Source: Chelativorans sp. Marseille-P2723 (lineage in GTDB: Bacteria; Pseudomonadota; Alphaproteobacteria; Rhizobiales; Rhizobiaceae). From it: a DNA stretch of 64,000 nt. The stretch covers positions 1,054,001 to 1,118,000 of the forward strand of contig NZ_CADDWI010000008.1 of assembly GCF_902809845.1 (NCBI RefSeq), written 5' to 3'. Shown in pieces: positions 37,826-47,131 of the stretch. The stretch's first letter is position 1; every line of letters starts with the position of its first letter. Below the pieces are notes generated by a model that did no database searches, was not told the DNA's origin, and saw only the letters and a program-made list of their open reading frames with translations. Made by a program: the position numbers and the translations under genes.

Positions 37826-38224
37826 ATGAGACCGGGCAGATTGCTCCAGGTGCTCCTGTTCGCCGCTGCTGCGGTGACAGCCGGCCACGCCGGCGCTCAG
37901 TCAATGTCACCAATGCGCGGCACGATCAGCAGTTTTACCGAAGAGTTTGCGGTCCGGGTCTTTCCACGCAACCCTTATCGTCACCCCATTCAGGTTGCGA
38001 TACGGGTCTATGATCAGGATTTTCGCCCCATCCCGGCGCGGATTTCTCCGCCCACGATGAAGCTGGCCGCCGGCGCTGCCCGTTCGGTCGTCGTCGTAAT
38101 CCCTTTCGGGCGAAATAACGAAAGACGCGTCCGCGTTTGCACAGAAAGCGTTCCCTTTCCCGACCAGAAAACCAGAATCAGGGCGCAGATATGCGGACGT
38201 TTCTTGGCCCGGCGTTTACGGTGA
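37826..38224 (+). CDS. Exported single-domain PapD-chaperone-like protein
   Basis: The 132-residue product has a signal peptide (LLFAAAAVTAGHAGAQ) and about 107 mature residues. The pattern VRVFPRNPYRHPIQVAIRVY, PARISPPTMKLAAG and RSVVVVIPF recalls the N-terminal domain of periplasmic pilus chaperones (NP...VRV, P...L.PG..). The C-terminal chaperone domain is missing. There are two Cys (VRVCTES, AQICGR). It overlaps the third gene by 34 bases, a sign of tight coupling. The family is inferred from pattern only. Confidence 0.65.
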   Translation: MRPGRLLQVLLFAAAAVTAGHAGAQSMSPMRGTISSFTEEFAVRVFPRNPYRHPIQVAIRVYDQDFRPIPARISPPTMKLAAGAARSVVVVIPFGRNNERRVRVCTESVPFPDQKTRIRAQICGRFLARRLR

Positions 38225-38676
38225 GCCTTCTTTTTGTGCTCCTCGCTCACACCGGTGCTCTTGCCAATGACAACTACATAATCAACCAGAAGCAAACGGG
38301 GGTGAGCCTGCCGAGCCCGGTGGTCCCCAACGGCTTCGACGAGGTGCGGGCGGCTGATGGGACCACCTGCCGGTCTGCCATGGCAGGCTCCGGAGCCTAT
38401 CTCGATTCGGGGATCATCGGCGGCGGGTTCGAAAACAGCGGAGCCAGCGCTGTTTCCGCCTATGGCCGGATAGTCGTGCCGCTCGGCGAGAGGCCGGCGC
38501 GTCTCAATTGCGACCTCCTCTACCGGCTGGAACTGGAACGGCTGCAGCTTGAGGTGCAGATGCTCAGGCGGGGGCTCGATCCACGATTAACCAGCAACGC
38601 CGAAGGTGACTGGGCCAGCGAAGGTTGGAGCAACGAGGGAAGAACACAGGGCATGCAACCCGCCGCATATCAATAG
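38191..38676 (+). CDS. Exported protein of unknown family
   Basis: ATG 38191 lies inside the preceding gene. The 161-residue product has a signal peptide (LLFVLLAHTGALA), then NDNYIINQKQTGVSLPSPVV, a Gly/Ser-rich middle (GSGAYLDSGIIGGGFENSG), a YGRIVVPLG stretch and a C-terminal amphipathic helix rich in Leu/Arg/Glu (LLYRLELERLQLEVQMLRRG). The mature part has two Cys, as in the other two members. I do not recognise a family. It ends in a polar, Gln/Gly-rich tail. Confidence 0.7.
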   Translation: MRTFLGPAFTVSLLFVLLAHTGALANDNYIINQKQTGVSLPSPVVPNGFDEVRAADGTTCRSAMAGSGAYLDSGIIGGGFENSGASAVSAYGRIVVPLGERPARLNCDLLYRLELERLQLEVQMLRRGLDPRLTSNAEGDWASEGWSNEGRTQGMQPAAYQ

Positions 38677-38830
38677 GACAGCGGCGCTTCCGCGCTGGCA
38701 GGCTTCCGCATTCCCGCTCTCAATGCGACATGCTCTGGCGTTTGCGGAACGTTTGCCACCGCCGGCTTGGATACGATGTCCTTGACAGAAGTTGCTCATG
38801 AGCAGGATGCCCCGCGTCGAGGACAGAGTG

Positions 38831-40423
38831 ATGAACCAGAATCCGCCAGTGGAGAATGACAGGCCTGCTAGCGCAGAAGGACGACGCGGGCGTGCAGGAA
38901 GGGCCGAAAGAGGAGGGGCAGCGGCGCGACGTGCAGCACGAAGCGGCGGCGGCCCGGGTCAGCAGCTCACCTACATCAGGCGCGCGTTACCTCTATTTGA
39001 AGTGCTGGGGGAGGAGGGACTGGCGCTCATAGAAGGCAATGCCGACACGGTGCTGGAGGAAGTTGGAATAGAGTTCCGCGACGACGCCGAAGCGCTTGCG
39101 CTCTGGAAAGAGGCGGGGGCGGAGGTCCGGGGCGAGCGGGTGCATTTTCCTCGCGGATTATGCCGAAAGCTGCTTGAAACGGCGCCTTCCTCCTTCATCC
39201 AGCATGCACGAAATCCCCAGCGCTCGGTGGAAATTGGCGGCAACGCGACGGTATTTGCGCCGGTCTATGGGCCGCCCTTCGTGCGTGATCTCGATGGCGT
39301 GCGCCGTTACGCTGCTATCGAGGATTTCCGCAATTTCGTGAAGCTCACCTATATGGCGCCTGCTCTCCACCATTCCGGCGGCACGGTCTGCGAGCCGGTC
39401 GACGTGCCGGTCAACAAGCGCCATCTGGATATGGTCTATGCGCATATGCGCTATTCAGACAAGCCCTTCATGGGTTCCGTGACGGCTCCGGAACGCGCCG
39501 AGGACACGGTGGCGATGGCGAAGATCCTGTTTGGGGAGGATTTCGTCGATAACAATGCGGTCGTTATCAATCTTATCAACGCCAACTCCCCCATGGTTTT
39601 CGATGAGACCATGCTGGGGGCCGCCAAGGTCTATGCGCGGGCAGGCCAGGCCACAATCATCACTCCCTTCATTCTGGCCGGCGCAATGAGCCCTGTGACG
39701 GTGGCTGGCACGCTGACGCAGGTGCTGGCAGAGGTGCTTGCGGGCGCCGCTTTCACTCAGCTCGTGCGGCCAGGCGCACCCGTCGTCTTTGGTACTTTTG
39801 CATCCTCCATTTCGATGCAATCCGGCGCGCCCACCTTCGGCACGCCCGAGCCTGCGCTCGTCTCGTTCGGTGCGGCACAGCTTGCACGCCGCCTCGGTCT
39901 CCCCTTCCGCACCGGCGGCGCGCTTACAGCCTCCAAGATCGCCGATGCGCAGGCAGCCTATGAAAGTGCGAACACGCTCAACGCGACCGTGCTCGCCGGC
40001 ACCAATTTCGTCCTGCATGGTGCAGGGTGGCTCGAAGGCGGCCTCGTGTCCTGCTACGAGAAGTTCATGATGGATATCGATCAGCTTGGCATGCAGCAGC
40101 GTTTTTGCCAAGGCGTTGATCTTTCGGAGAACGGGCAGGCGATGGATGCCATCCGCGAGGTGGGGCCAGGGAGTCACTATCTGGGCTGCACTCATACGCA
40201 AGCCAATTTCCAGACCGCCTTCTACCGCTCGATGATCGCCGACAACAATTCCTATGAGCAGTGGCATGCCGAGGGCGAGAAGACGGCTCGGCAACGCGCC
40301 AACCAGCTTGCCAGAAGCTGGCTCGAAGCTTACGAGGCTCCGCCGCTTGATGAGGCGACTGACGAAGCGCTGCAGGATTTCATAGCGCGCCGAAAGGCAT
40401 CCATGCCGGACGCTTTTGTCTGA
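38831..40423 (+). CDS. MttB-superfamily methyltransferase, non-pyrrolysine type
   Basis: The 530-residue TIM-barrel protein moves a methyl group from a methylated amine to a corrinoid protein. Family sequence includes LEEVGIEFRDDAEAL, PRGLCRKLLETAP, VYGPPFVRDLDGVRRY and HTQANFQTAFYRS. The frame contains no in-frame TAG, so it lacks pyrrolysine; such members include glycine-betaine methyltransferase MtgB, which is why trimethylamine is not assumed. An Arg/Gly-rich, disordered N-terminus of about 50 residues is an extension. GAGGA before ATG 38831 decides the start over in-frame TTG 38792. Confidence 0.9.
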   Translation: MNQNPPVENDRPASAEGRRGRAGRAERGGAAARRAARSGGGPGQQLTYIRRALPLFEVLGEEGLALIEGNADTVLEEVGIEFRDDAEALALWKEAGAEVRGERVHFPRGLCRKLLETAPSSFIQHARNPQRSVEIGGNATVFAPVYGPPFVRDLDGVRRYAAIEDFRNFVKLTYMAPALHHSGGTVCEPVDVPVNKRHLDMVYAHMRYSDKPFMGSVTAPERAEDTVAMAKILFGEDFVDNNAVVINLINANSPMVFDETMLGAAKVYARAGQATIITPFILAGAMSPVTVAGTLTQVLAEVLAGAAFTQLVRPGAPVVFGTFASSISMQSGAPTFGTPEPALVSFGAAQLARRLGLPFRTGGALTASKIADAQAAYESANTLNATVLAGTNFVLHGAGWLEGGLVSCYEKFMMDIDQLGMQQRFCQGVDLSENGQAMDAIREVGPGSHYLGCTHTQANFQTAFYRSMIADNNSYEQWHAEGEKTARQRANQLARSWLEAYEAPPLDEATDEALQDFIARRKASMPDAFV

Positions 40424-40568
40424 CGAAGCAGGAACTGCTTTACGCTCCGACCCGCTCTCGCTTGCCGGTTTTCGCCGCAATTATGTTAAAAGTGCCCGCA
40501 GGGACACACTGATTCGCGTACCGGGATTCCGGTCCGAGCGCGTTTTGCGACAGGAGAGGGAAGCTTTG

Positions 40569-41222
40569 ATGCCGAAGAAAATTATCGCCGCTGCTGTTCT
40601 TGCAGCTTTTGCGGCTGGATGCAGCACGGACCCTTATACCGGGCAGCAGAAAATCTCCAACACCGCGGCAGGCGCCGGCCTGGGGGCACTTGCGGGGGCG
40701 GGCCTCGGCATGCTCGCCGGTGGTGACGATCGGCGCAACGCACTCCTTGGTGCGGGCATCGGTGCGCTCGCGGGCGGCGGCATCGGCATGTACATGGACC
40801 AGCAGGAGGCGCAGCTTCGCGCACAGTTGCAGGGCACGGGCGTGAGCGTGACGAGGCAGGGCGATCACATCATCCTGAACATGCCTTCCAACATCACCTT
40901 CGCCACCGACCAGGATTCCATTCAGCCGGCATTCTTCTCGACGCTGAACTCGGTGGCACTGGTCCTTCAGCGTTACAATCAGACGCTGGTCGATGTCTAC
41001 GGACACACGGATTCGACTGGCAGCCTGCAGCACAACATGGATCTTTCGCAGCGCCGCGCGAATTCCGTGGCGCAGTATCTCATCGCACAGGGCGCCGATC
41101 CGCGCCGCTTCGCCATTATCGGCCAGGGGCCCTCGCAGCCTATTGCCTCCAATGCCACCGAACAGGGCAGGGCACAAAACAGGCGCGTGGAGATCCGCCT
41201 TTCGCCACTTACCGCCGGCTGA
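40569..41222 (+). CDS. OmpA-family peptidoglycan-binding lipoprotein
   Basis: The 217-residue product has a lipoprotein signal ending AAFAAGC (Cys18), a glycine-zipper region (GAGLGALAGAGLGMLAGGDD and a second copy) and a C-terminal OmpA domain with FATDQDSIQPAF, DVYGHTDSTGS, SQRRANSVAQYL and EQGRAQNRRVEI. The Asp and Arg that bind diaminopimelate are present. It should tether the outer membrane to peptidoglycan. Glycine-zipper plus OmpA is the YiaD/Lip type. Confidence 0.9.
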   Translation: MPKKIIAAAVLAAFAAGCSTDPYTGQQKISNTAAGAGLGALAGAGLGMLAGGDDRRNALLGAGIGALAGGGIGMYMDQQEAQLRAQLQGTGVSVTRQGDHIILNMPSNITFATDQDSIQPAFFSTLNSVALVLQRYNQTLVDVYGHTDSTGSLQHNMDLSQRRANSVAQYLIAQGADPRRFAIIGQGPSQPIASNATEQGRAQNRRVEIRLSPLTAG

Positions 41223-41251
41223 GGCGAGCTGGTCGCATCTTTCGGGCAAGT

Positions 41252-42166
41252 TCAGGAAGAAAGAGCTATCGCAATGCGTGCCGCAAGGCGCGCATTGTTT
41301 TTGATAAGGGCGATATTGGTGGCAAGGCTGCGTCCGCCCGTTAGCGTCACGATGCGATCGAGCAGGTAAGGCGTGACGGCCTTCCCGCTGATGCCTGCCG
41401 CATTGGCTTCTGTCTGCGCGCGCGCAATCAGGCTCTCCATTTCGGCAGCCGGTATTTCCGCCTCGGCAGGTGCCGGATTGGCCACCAGCATGCCGCCGGA
41501 AATCGAAAGCGCTGCGCGGGTTTCTTGAAAACGCGCAATCGCCTCCGGTGTGTCAAGCCGCAGCGGGGCGGGACAGGGGGAAGTGCGCGACCAGAAGGCG
41601 GGCACGTTATCGGTGCCAAAACCTACCACAGGCACGCCACGCGTTTCCAGCACCTCCAGCGTCTTTGGAATATCCAGAATGGCCTTCGGTCCCGCCGAGA
41701 CGACGATCACCGGCGTGCGGGCAAGTTCGTCCAGGTCGGAGGATATGTCGAAACTCTCCTCAGCACCCTTGTGCACGCCGCCAATGCCACCAGTGGCGAA
41801 GACCCGAATCCCGGCCAGGGCTGCGACGATCATCGTTGCGGCAACCGTGGTTCCGCCCGTCCGCTTTTCAGCAACCGCGAAGGCAAGATCTGCACGCGAG
41901 AGCTTCATCGCATCTCCTTCAGAGGCAAGCGCTTCGCGTTCCTCCTCCGACAGTCCCACTTTCAGCCGCCCCCCAAGGACGGCAATGGTGGCGGGAACCG
42001 CGCCTTCCGCAGCGACGACAGCTTCCACCTCGCCTGCCATTATGCTGTTCTGCGGCTTTGGCATGCCATGGGTGATTATGGTGCTTTCCAGCGCGACGAC
42101 CGGCCGGCCGGCGGCAAGTGCCTCCTTTACGGCCGGATGCACCTCGACAAAAGCAGGCAGGGGCAT
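41252..42166 (-). CDS. psuG: Pseudouridine-5'-phosphate glycosidase
   Basis: Cleaves the C-glycosidic bond of pseudouridine 5'-phosphate to uracil and ribose 5-phosphate. The 304-residue protein has the family motifs VVALESTIITHGMP, TIAVLGGRLKVGL, RTGGTTVAATMIVAALAGI, VFATGGIGGVHKGAE, VVSAGPKAILDI and LTGGRSLATNIALIKNNA. ATG 42166 lies four bases after the stop of the kinase gene, with GGAG in the kinase tail as ribosome site. The pair makes the full degradation route. Confidence 0.94.
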   Translation of the reverse strand: MPLPAFVEVHPAVKEALAAGRPVVALESTIITHGMPKPQNSIMAGEVEAVVAAEGAVPATIAVLGGRLKVGLSEEEREALASEGDAMKLSRADLAFAVAEKRTGGTTVAATMIVAALAGIRVFATGGIGGVHKGAEESFDISSDLDELARTPVIVVSAGPKAILDIPKTLEVLETRGVPVVGFGTDNVPAFWSRTSPCPAPLRLDTPEAIARFQETRAALSISGGMLVANPAPAEAEIPAAEMESLIARAQTEANAAGISGKAVTPYLLDRIVTLTGGRSLATNIALIKNNARLAARIAIALSS

Positions 42167-42170
42167 GGCG

Positions 42171-43130
42171 TTACATCTCCAGTTCGCGATCCGTTGCTTC
42201 CCCAGGCTGCGGAATGAGCGCCAAGGCCTCACGGAAAGCATCCTTATCGAAGCGTGGCGCAGCCGTCTCGCTTTCAAGGGTGAGCCTGGCCGCTGCCATA
42301 CCTTCCCGCACAGCTTCCGCCAAGGGCAGGCCGCGCATCAGCGCGGCGATTGCCGCGCCAGCCAGCGCATCACCTGCACCGGTAACATCGCGGATGCAGC
42401 CAATGGAGGGAGGCGTGATCTGAAGGACGGTGTTGCCTTCAAAGCAGAAGGCTGAGGCGCTGCCAGCCGTCACCACGCCCGACCTTGCGACTTTGGCTAC
42501 AAGTTCGCGAGCTAAATGCCGGTTAGGTGCCTCCGGGGAAATGCCGGTCAGGGCGCATGCTTCCCCACGGTTCATGAACACGCAGGAAAAGCGGGCGAGC
42601 ATTGGCAGCAGCCGGCCGACCTTGGCGGGTGAGACGGCGATGGCATAGACCCACTTATCTCCCGCCAGGTCCAGCAATTGCGCGATGGCATCGGCGGGCA
42701 TGTTCGCGTCGCAAAGAACCGCATCGGCCTTCATAGCTGCCTCACGCAATTTACGGCGGCGGAGCTGCTTCGCAAATGCAGCCTCGTAAAGCTGCATATC
42801 GGCGAGGGCGGTGACAAGATCACCCTGTTCAGTGAGAATGGCTGTGTAGCTCGGCGTTGCACGATCAAGAAAGTTCGCCGAAAGATCCTCAATTCCGGCC
42901 GCCTCGATTGCCTCGGCAACGCGCTCGCCCGCCGCATCGCCTCCTCGCAGTGACAAAAGCGAAACCGAACAGCCGCGTTGGGCGGCCGCCCGCGCAGCGT
43001 TGAAAACGCTACCGCCGGGTTCTTCTGTCATTGCACCGGGATTGGAGGCTTCCGGAACATGCGGCCCGAGAATCTTGCCGCGGCGATCCATATGCGCGCC
43101 GCCGGAGGCAAACAGATGCGGTCTCTTCAT
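42171..43130 (-). CDS. psuK: PfkB-family kinase, probably pseudouridine kinase
   Basis: The 319-residue PfkB/ribokinase-fold kinase has an N-terminal GGxxxD-like start ([13 protein letters not shown]), [15 protein letters not shown] and the C-terminal catalytic [20 protein letters not shown]. It lies directly upstream of psuG, which supports pseudouridine as substrate: it makes the 5'-phosphate that PsuG splits. GGAG precedes ATG 43130. Confidence 0.88.
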   Translation of the reverse strand: MKRPHLFASGGAHMDRRGKILGPHVPEASNPGAMTEEPGGSVFNAARAAAQRGCSVSLLSLRGGDAAGERVAEAIEAAGIEDLSANFLDRATPSYTAILTEQGDLVTALADMQLYEAAFAKQLRRRKLREAAMKADAVLCDANMPADAIAQLLDLAGDKWVYAIAVSPAKVGRLLPMLARFSCVFMNRGEACALTGISPEAPNRHLARELVAKVARSGVVTAGSASAFCFEGNTVLQITPPSIGCIRDVTGAGDALAGAAIAALMRGLPLAEAVREGMAAARLTLESETAAPRFDKDAFREALALIPQPGEATDRELEM

Positions 43131-43230
43131 GCCGGTTCTCCATGCTGCCGAATCGTGGACGTTATCTCCTCCGTTTCCCTTCCTGCTTAACGCGGCTCCC
43201 CTCATTCTCGTCAAAATTTCTGCTCAGCGC

Positions 43231-43245
43231 GAACATTATCAGAAC
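43231..43245. promoter_or_regulatory. LexA (SOS) box of recA
   Basis: GAACATTATCAGAAC is a perfect direct repeat GAAC-N7-GAAC, equal to GTTC-N7-GTTC on the other strand, the alphaproteobacterial LexA site. It lies 128 bases before recA. A second, imperfect copy GAAC-N7-GTAC lies at 43296-43310. Confidence 0.85.
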
Positions 43246-43372
43246 AAAAAAAGTTTTCCTCCTCCACATCAATCGGTTACGCATATTGCCAGATAAGAAC
43301 AAAAGAGGTACAAAGGCGCATTGGGAGATCGAAACGGCGCGGCCTCCATTGACGACCAAGGGGTGTTGTATC

Positions 43373-44449
43373 ATGGCTCAGAATTCGTTGCGGCTTGTAG
43401 AGGACAACTCGGTGGATAAGTCCAAGGCACTGGATGCGGCGCTGTCGCAGATCGAGCGCGCTTTCGGCAAAGGTTCGATCATGCGGCTTGGCACCAATGA
43501 ACAGGTCGTCGAGATCGAGACCGTATCGACGGGGTCTCTTGGGCTCGATATCGCGCTCGGCGTCGGCGGCTTGCCGCGCGGGCGCATTATAGAGATTTAT
43601 GGCCCGGAGAGCTCGGGCAAGACGACATTGGCCCTTCACACCATCGCGGAGGCGCAGAAGAAGGGCGGCATCTGCGGCTTTATCGATGCCGAGCACGCGC
43701 TCGATCCCGTTTATGCCCGCAAGCTCGGCGTGGACCTTGAGAACCTTCTCATCTCCCAGCCCGATACGGGCGAGCAGGCATTGGAGATTTGCGACACGCT
43801 GGTGCGCTCAGGTGCCATAGACATTCTCGTGGTCGATTCGGTGGCAGCCCTGACGCCGCGTGCCGAGATCGAGGGGGAAATGGGGGATTCCCTGCCGGGC
43901 ATGCAAGCCCGCCTCATGAGCCAGGCACTGCGCAAGCTCACCGCCTCCATCTCCCGTTCCAATACGATGGTGATCTTCATCAACCAGATCCGCATGAAGA
44001 TCGGCGTCATGTTCGGTTCTCCGGAGACCACGACCGGCGGCAATGCGCTCAAGTTCTACGCTTCCGTACGCCTTGACATCCGCCGTATCGGCTCGGTGAA
44101 GGACAGGGAGGAGACCGTCGGCAACCAGACGCGCGTCAAGGTGGTCAAGAACAAGCTTGCTCCGCCCTTCAAGCAGGTCGAGTTCGACATCATGTACGGC
44201 GAGGGGGTTTCCAAGATGGGAGAGCTGATCGATCTTGGCGTGAAAGCCGGCGTGGTGGAGAAGTCCGGCGCATGGTTCTCCTATAACTCCCAGCGCCTGG
44301 GGCAGGGGCGTGAGAATGCCAAGCAGTTCCTGCGCAACAATCCGGAGACTGCAAACGAGATCGAGCTTGCACTGAGACAGAATGCCGGGCTGATCGCCGA
44401 GCAGTTCCTTGAGGAATCGCCCGATTCAGGAGAAGCCGCTGAAGGTTAG
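43373..44449 (+). CDS. recA: Recombinase RecA
   Basis: The 358-residue recombinase has Walker A GPESSGKT (residues 77-84), Walker [10 protein letters not shown], the L1 region [21 protein letters not shown]2 with [19 protein letters not shown] and the C-terminal domain. ATG 43373 gives the typical rhizobial N-terminus [16 protein letters not shown]. Upstream is a perfect SOS box, so it should be LexA-repressed and induced by damage, with recN, ligA and the UvrD-type helicase elsewhere in the window. Confidence 0.98.
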   Translation: MAQNSLRLVEDNSVDKSKALDAALSQIERAFGKGSIMRLGTNEQVVEIETVSTGSLGLDIALGVGGLPRGRIIEIYGPESSGKTTLALHTIAEAQKKGGICGFIDAEHALDPVYARKLGVDLENLLISQPDTGEQALEICDTLVRSGAIDILVVDSVAALTPRAEIEGEMGDSLPGMQARLMSQALRKLTASISRSNTMVIFINQIRMKIGVMFGSPETTTGGNALKFYASVRLDIRRIGSVKDREETVGNQTRVKVVKNKLAPPFKQVEFDIMYGEGVSKMGELIDLGVKAGVVEKSGAWFSYNSQRLGQGRENAKQFLRNNPETANEIELALRQNAGLIAEQFLEESPDSGEAAEG

Positions 44450-44814
44450 CGTGTTATCCTTGAAAGCCGATGCGGTTTTCAGCATCACGCGCAAGATTAC
44501 GCTGTCTTTACATGCGCGGAGGTAGATTGTCTCGATATGCGGGCAGGCGGATTGTCTCGTGAATTCCGGAAGGATGAGCGCTGTTTTCTCGTCTGGAGTT
44601 TGGGCAGTAACAAGAGCTTGGATCGTTAAGCCTCTCCGTGGAAGCCCATCTGGAGGTCGGATCGAACTTGTGTCCTTACCCTCGGCCTGCCCGTCTTCCT
44701 TGTAACCTTCTCTATGGGTCAGGTGCCTATCGGATAGGACCCCGTCTTTCTCGTTGTCGCTTGGCGCGCGGGCGGTCTTGCCGGTTGTCGAATGCGGCTG
44801 CCGATCTGGCTTGG
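44450..44814. other. 365-base convergent intergenic region after recA
   Basis: No supported gene. The left end holds the hairpin at 44461. The remainder shows overlapping short frames without motifs. alaS, which follows recA in many bacteria, is not here. Confidence 0.45.
44461..44481 (+). terminator. Hairpin after recA
   Basis: TGAAAGCCG-ATG-CGGTTTTCA forms a 9-bp stem (one G-U) 12 bases after the recA stop. There is no U tract after it, so it may act as a 3' stabiliser rather than a strict terminator. Confidence 0.45.
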
Positions 44815-45564
44815 TTATGGTCCGTAACGCACCCACCCGCTGGGGCCAAGATGCTCCTGAGGTCTGAAGCGCACTTTGTAAGACATCTTGCGCGACCCAT
44901 TGACCCAGTAACCAAGATAGACGTGAGGCAGGCCTGCACTGTTTGCCCGGCGCAGATGGTCGAGGATCATGAAAGTGCCGAGCGACCGGTCCTCCAGATC
45001 CGGGTCGTAGAATGAATAGACCATGGACAGCCCATCGCTCATCTGGTCGGTGAGCGCAACTGCCAGCAAGTCTCCGACGCCCTTCCCCGTAACAAAGGAA
45101 TCCGGTCCGCGCCGGCGGTATTCAATCACTTTCGTGTCAACATGGGTGTCTTCCACCATCATGGCATAATCAAGCACAGTCATATCGGACATTCCGCCCT
45201 GGCGATGGCGTGCATCGAGATAAGCGCGGAAGAGAGAATATTGCTCGGTCGAAGGCTCAGCGCTGTGGGTCGTGCCTATAAGGTCCTCGTTGCGCTTCAG
45301 AATGCGCTTCATGTTCCGGGTCGGATGGAACTCCTGGGCCAGGATGCGCACGGACACGCATGCCCGGCACGTCTCGCATGCGGGGCGGTAGGCTATGTTC
45401 TGTGAGCGCCGGAATCCGCCCTGCGTCAGAAGGTCATTGAGTTCCGGAGCCTTGCTGCCCACCAGATGGGTGAAGACCTTTCGCTCGAACTGCCCTTCCA
45501 GATAGGGGCATGGTGAGGGTGCAGTCAGGAAGAACTGCGGTGACTGGACGGTATGTTGCGTCAT
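44815..45564 (-). CDS. bpt: Arginyl/leucyl-tRNA-protein transferase (Ate/Bpt family)
   Basis: The 249-residue enzyme adds an amino acid to protein N-termini in the N-degron pathway. Family motifs: [17 protein letters not shown] (residues 18-34), the Cys pair region [33 protein letters not shown] and the C-terminal [19 protein letters not shown] with [15 protein letters not shown]. Bacterial Bpt enzymes attach leucine to N-terminal Asp/Glu; which activity applies is not visible. ATG 45564 ([14 protein letters not shown]) is chosen from family N-termini. Confidence 0.92.
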   Translation of the reverse strand: MTQHTVQSPQFFLTAPSPCPYLEGQFERKVFTHLVGSKAPELNDLLTQGGFRRSQNIAYRPACETCRACVSVRILAQEFHPTRNMKRILKRNEDLIGTTHSAEPSTEQYSLFRAYLDARHRQGGMSDMTVLDYAMMVEDTHVDTKVIEYRRRGPDSFVTGKGVGDLLAVALTDQMSDGLSMVYSFYDPDLEDRSLGTFMILDHLRRANSAGLPHVYLGYWVNGSRKMSYKVRFRPQEHLGPSGWVRYGP

Positions 45565-46083
45565 TTTCGGCGGGTGCGCTCCTTCGCCGGAATATCTTGA
45601 CCGCTGATAAGGCAGGATGCTGCTGCCGGCCGGCTCCTGCTCAAGGTTCATAATAGCATGGCCCGAAGAGGAAAAACGTCAACCAGATTATAGCAGGCAG
45701 CGGGAACGCCCGATGAAACTGGAAGGCGCGTCGAGTCGCCTGACAGCCTGTTGGACAAGAACAGTTGGCCGCGCACCATCGTGGGGATGAAAAGTCTCCG
45801 GCCAGGAACCTGCCGCGACAGCAACGCCGCAATATCTTCGCCGACAAGTTTGTTCGGCTAGCGGTGCTGCGAAGTGGGAACCCATGCGCCCCAGCGTGGG
45901 ATCATGCAGAGCCGGCCTTTCGATGACTGCCACGGCTAACGCCAGTTCCGTGGGCGCAGCGTTGCCACTTCAGTTGCATCCTGTCGCAAGCGCCTAATAG
46001 TCGGCCAGACTTGCGTCGTAGCCGTACATTCTACGACGTAATCGCCTTTCCGTTAAAATATCCGTCTTGGTCACCGCGGAGAT
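45565..46083. other. Non-coding stretch left of the IS110 remnant
   Basis: About 520 bases with no supported gene. Short frames exist on both strands without recognisable domains or ribosome sites. Base composition dips locally (near 46010-46070) relative to neighbours, consistent with decayed or acquired DNA. Confidence 0.45.
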
Positions 46084-46255
46084 GGCGGGCATCTGCGGCC
46101 GGGCCTGATGAGAGCGTTTGCGAGGACGATGAGCTTTCGCCATGTTAGCGGTGGTCGCTTCCTTGGCAGGCTTACCCAGAGAGCTGCGATTTGGCCAGCG
46201 GCCGGTTGACGCGGGTGGCAACGAGTGCGGGCATGTAGGGGGCCTTATGAGCGAC
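46084..46255. repeat. 172-bp tandem duplication, unit 1
   Basis: Starts GGCGGGCATCTGCGGCCGGG and runs to the identical start of unit 2. The two units agree over almost their whole length, with a few substitutions and a 3-base insertion (AGCGG versus CTGAGCGG). Confidence 0.9.
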
Positions 46256-46430
46256 GGCGGGCATCTGCGGCCGGGCCTGATGAGAGCGTTTGCGAGGACG
46301 ATGAGCTTTCGCCATGTTGGCGGTGATCGCTTCCTTGGCGGGCTTACCCGGAGAGCTGCGATTTGGCCCTGAGCGGCCGGTTGACGCGGGTGGCAACGAG
46401 TGCGGGCATGTAGGGGCCTTTATGAGCCAC
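46256..46430. repeat. 172-bp tandem duplication, unit 2
   Basis: Second copy, about 175 bases because of a 3-base insertion. Both units correspond to the end of an IS110-type transposase read on the minus strand, so the duplication arose inside the dead element. Confidence 0.88.
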
Positions 46431-46694
46431 GATCGCCCGCCCAAGCTCTTTCCTTTCCGCGGCCGAATCGACGGGCGCAATGCCGGTGAGACTTGCCGGC
46501 TGCCTGCTTGCCGATGTTCCGAGTTCCGGCATGTCGGCGACGCTTGCGAAGGCTTTGTGGCTGGCCGAAGACCTGGCTATCTGCTTCGGCCTCACGACGC
46601 GCAGACATGCTTCCGCGCAAGCCTTCAGCACCATGACCGCAAATCTGCGCTCAGTCCTCCTCCCATCATCCACCGCTGCCAAAGTGGCAGCCAA

Positions 46695-47100
46695 ACCAGG
46701 AAGTCATGAGACAAGCGGAATGAATTTCGGCTTGAGCCTATCCGGCATTTGCGTCAGCAAGCCATGGCGTCTCGACCCGGACATTGCGCGCTGGAGATTG
46801 CGGCATTCGGCAGGTCTATCTGCTTCCGGCCGAAAGACGCTGTGCGGCAGGGGCGATTCGCCGCAACTGTCCGGTCGTGAGCTTCTCCATTTGACTCCGC
46901 TCCGCCTTCGAGGCATCTCCCTGCGGAGAGGTGGCGGCATCTGGGACGACGGCATCCGAATTCAGCTTCAAAGATGCAGCATTTAAATATCGCACAATAT
47001 GTTCTAAATGTGCATCGCGGCATCTCTGCGGGCGGTCAAGTTGTTCTGAAAAGACGGACTTACGGGCGCAAACGGCCCGATGGCCCATTCTTGCCAAGGT
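46695..47100. other. Non-coding stretch right of the IS110 remnant
   Basis: About 400 bases without a supported gene between the remnant and the nuo promoter region. Several overlapping frames exist, none with a domain. Confidence 0.4.
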
Positions 47101-47131
47101 TTGACTTGCGTCCCCCGAGCGCCTGCGCTAA
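47101..47131 (+). promoter_or_regulatory. Putative nuo promoter
   Basis: TTGACT at 47101-47106 and a GCGCTAAC element around 47125-47132 (17-19 bases apart), about 110 bases before nuoA. The -35 is good, the -10 is weak. Confidence 0.4.

Larger units (their letters stand above)
46084..46694 (-). pseudogene. IS110-family transposase remnant, C-terminal part, frameshifted
   Basis: On the minus strand one frame gives MPELGTSASRQPASLTGIAP followed by YMPALVATRVNRPL and KPAKEAITANM. These match the C-terminal transposase_20 region of IS110 family enzymes (LxRRQxAxLxGxAP, ALYMPALVATR, GKPAKVAIxAxMRKL). Just after this, a shift of one base restores KLIVLANALIR, the normal end, so the frame is broken. 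The N-terminal catalytic domain is absent and the end is duplicated in tandem. No intact terminal structures seen. Confidence 0.75.

Noticed and set aside
38831-40423. Pyrrolysine-containing trimethylamine methyltransferase
   Set aside because: The whole gene is one open frame with no in-frame TAG, and no pyl genes are present; it belongs to the non-pyrrolysine branch.
46084-46430. CRISPR-like or multi-copy satellite array
   Set aside because: There are only two long units, no spacers, and the units decode to a transposase end.
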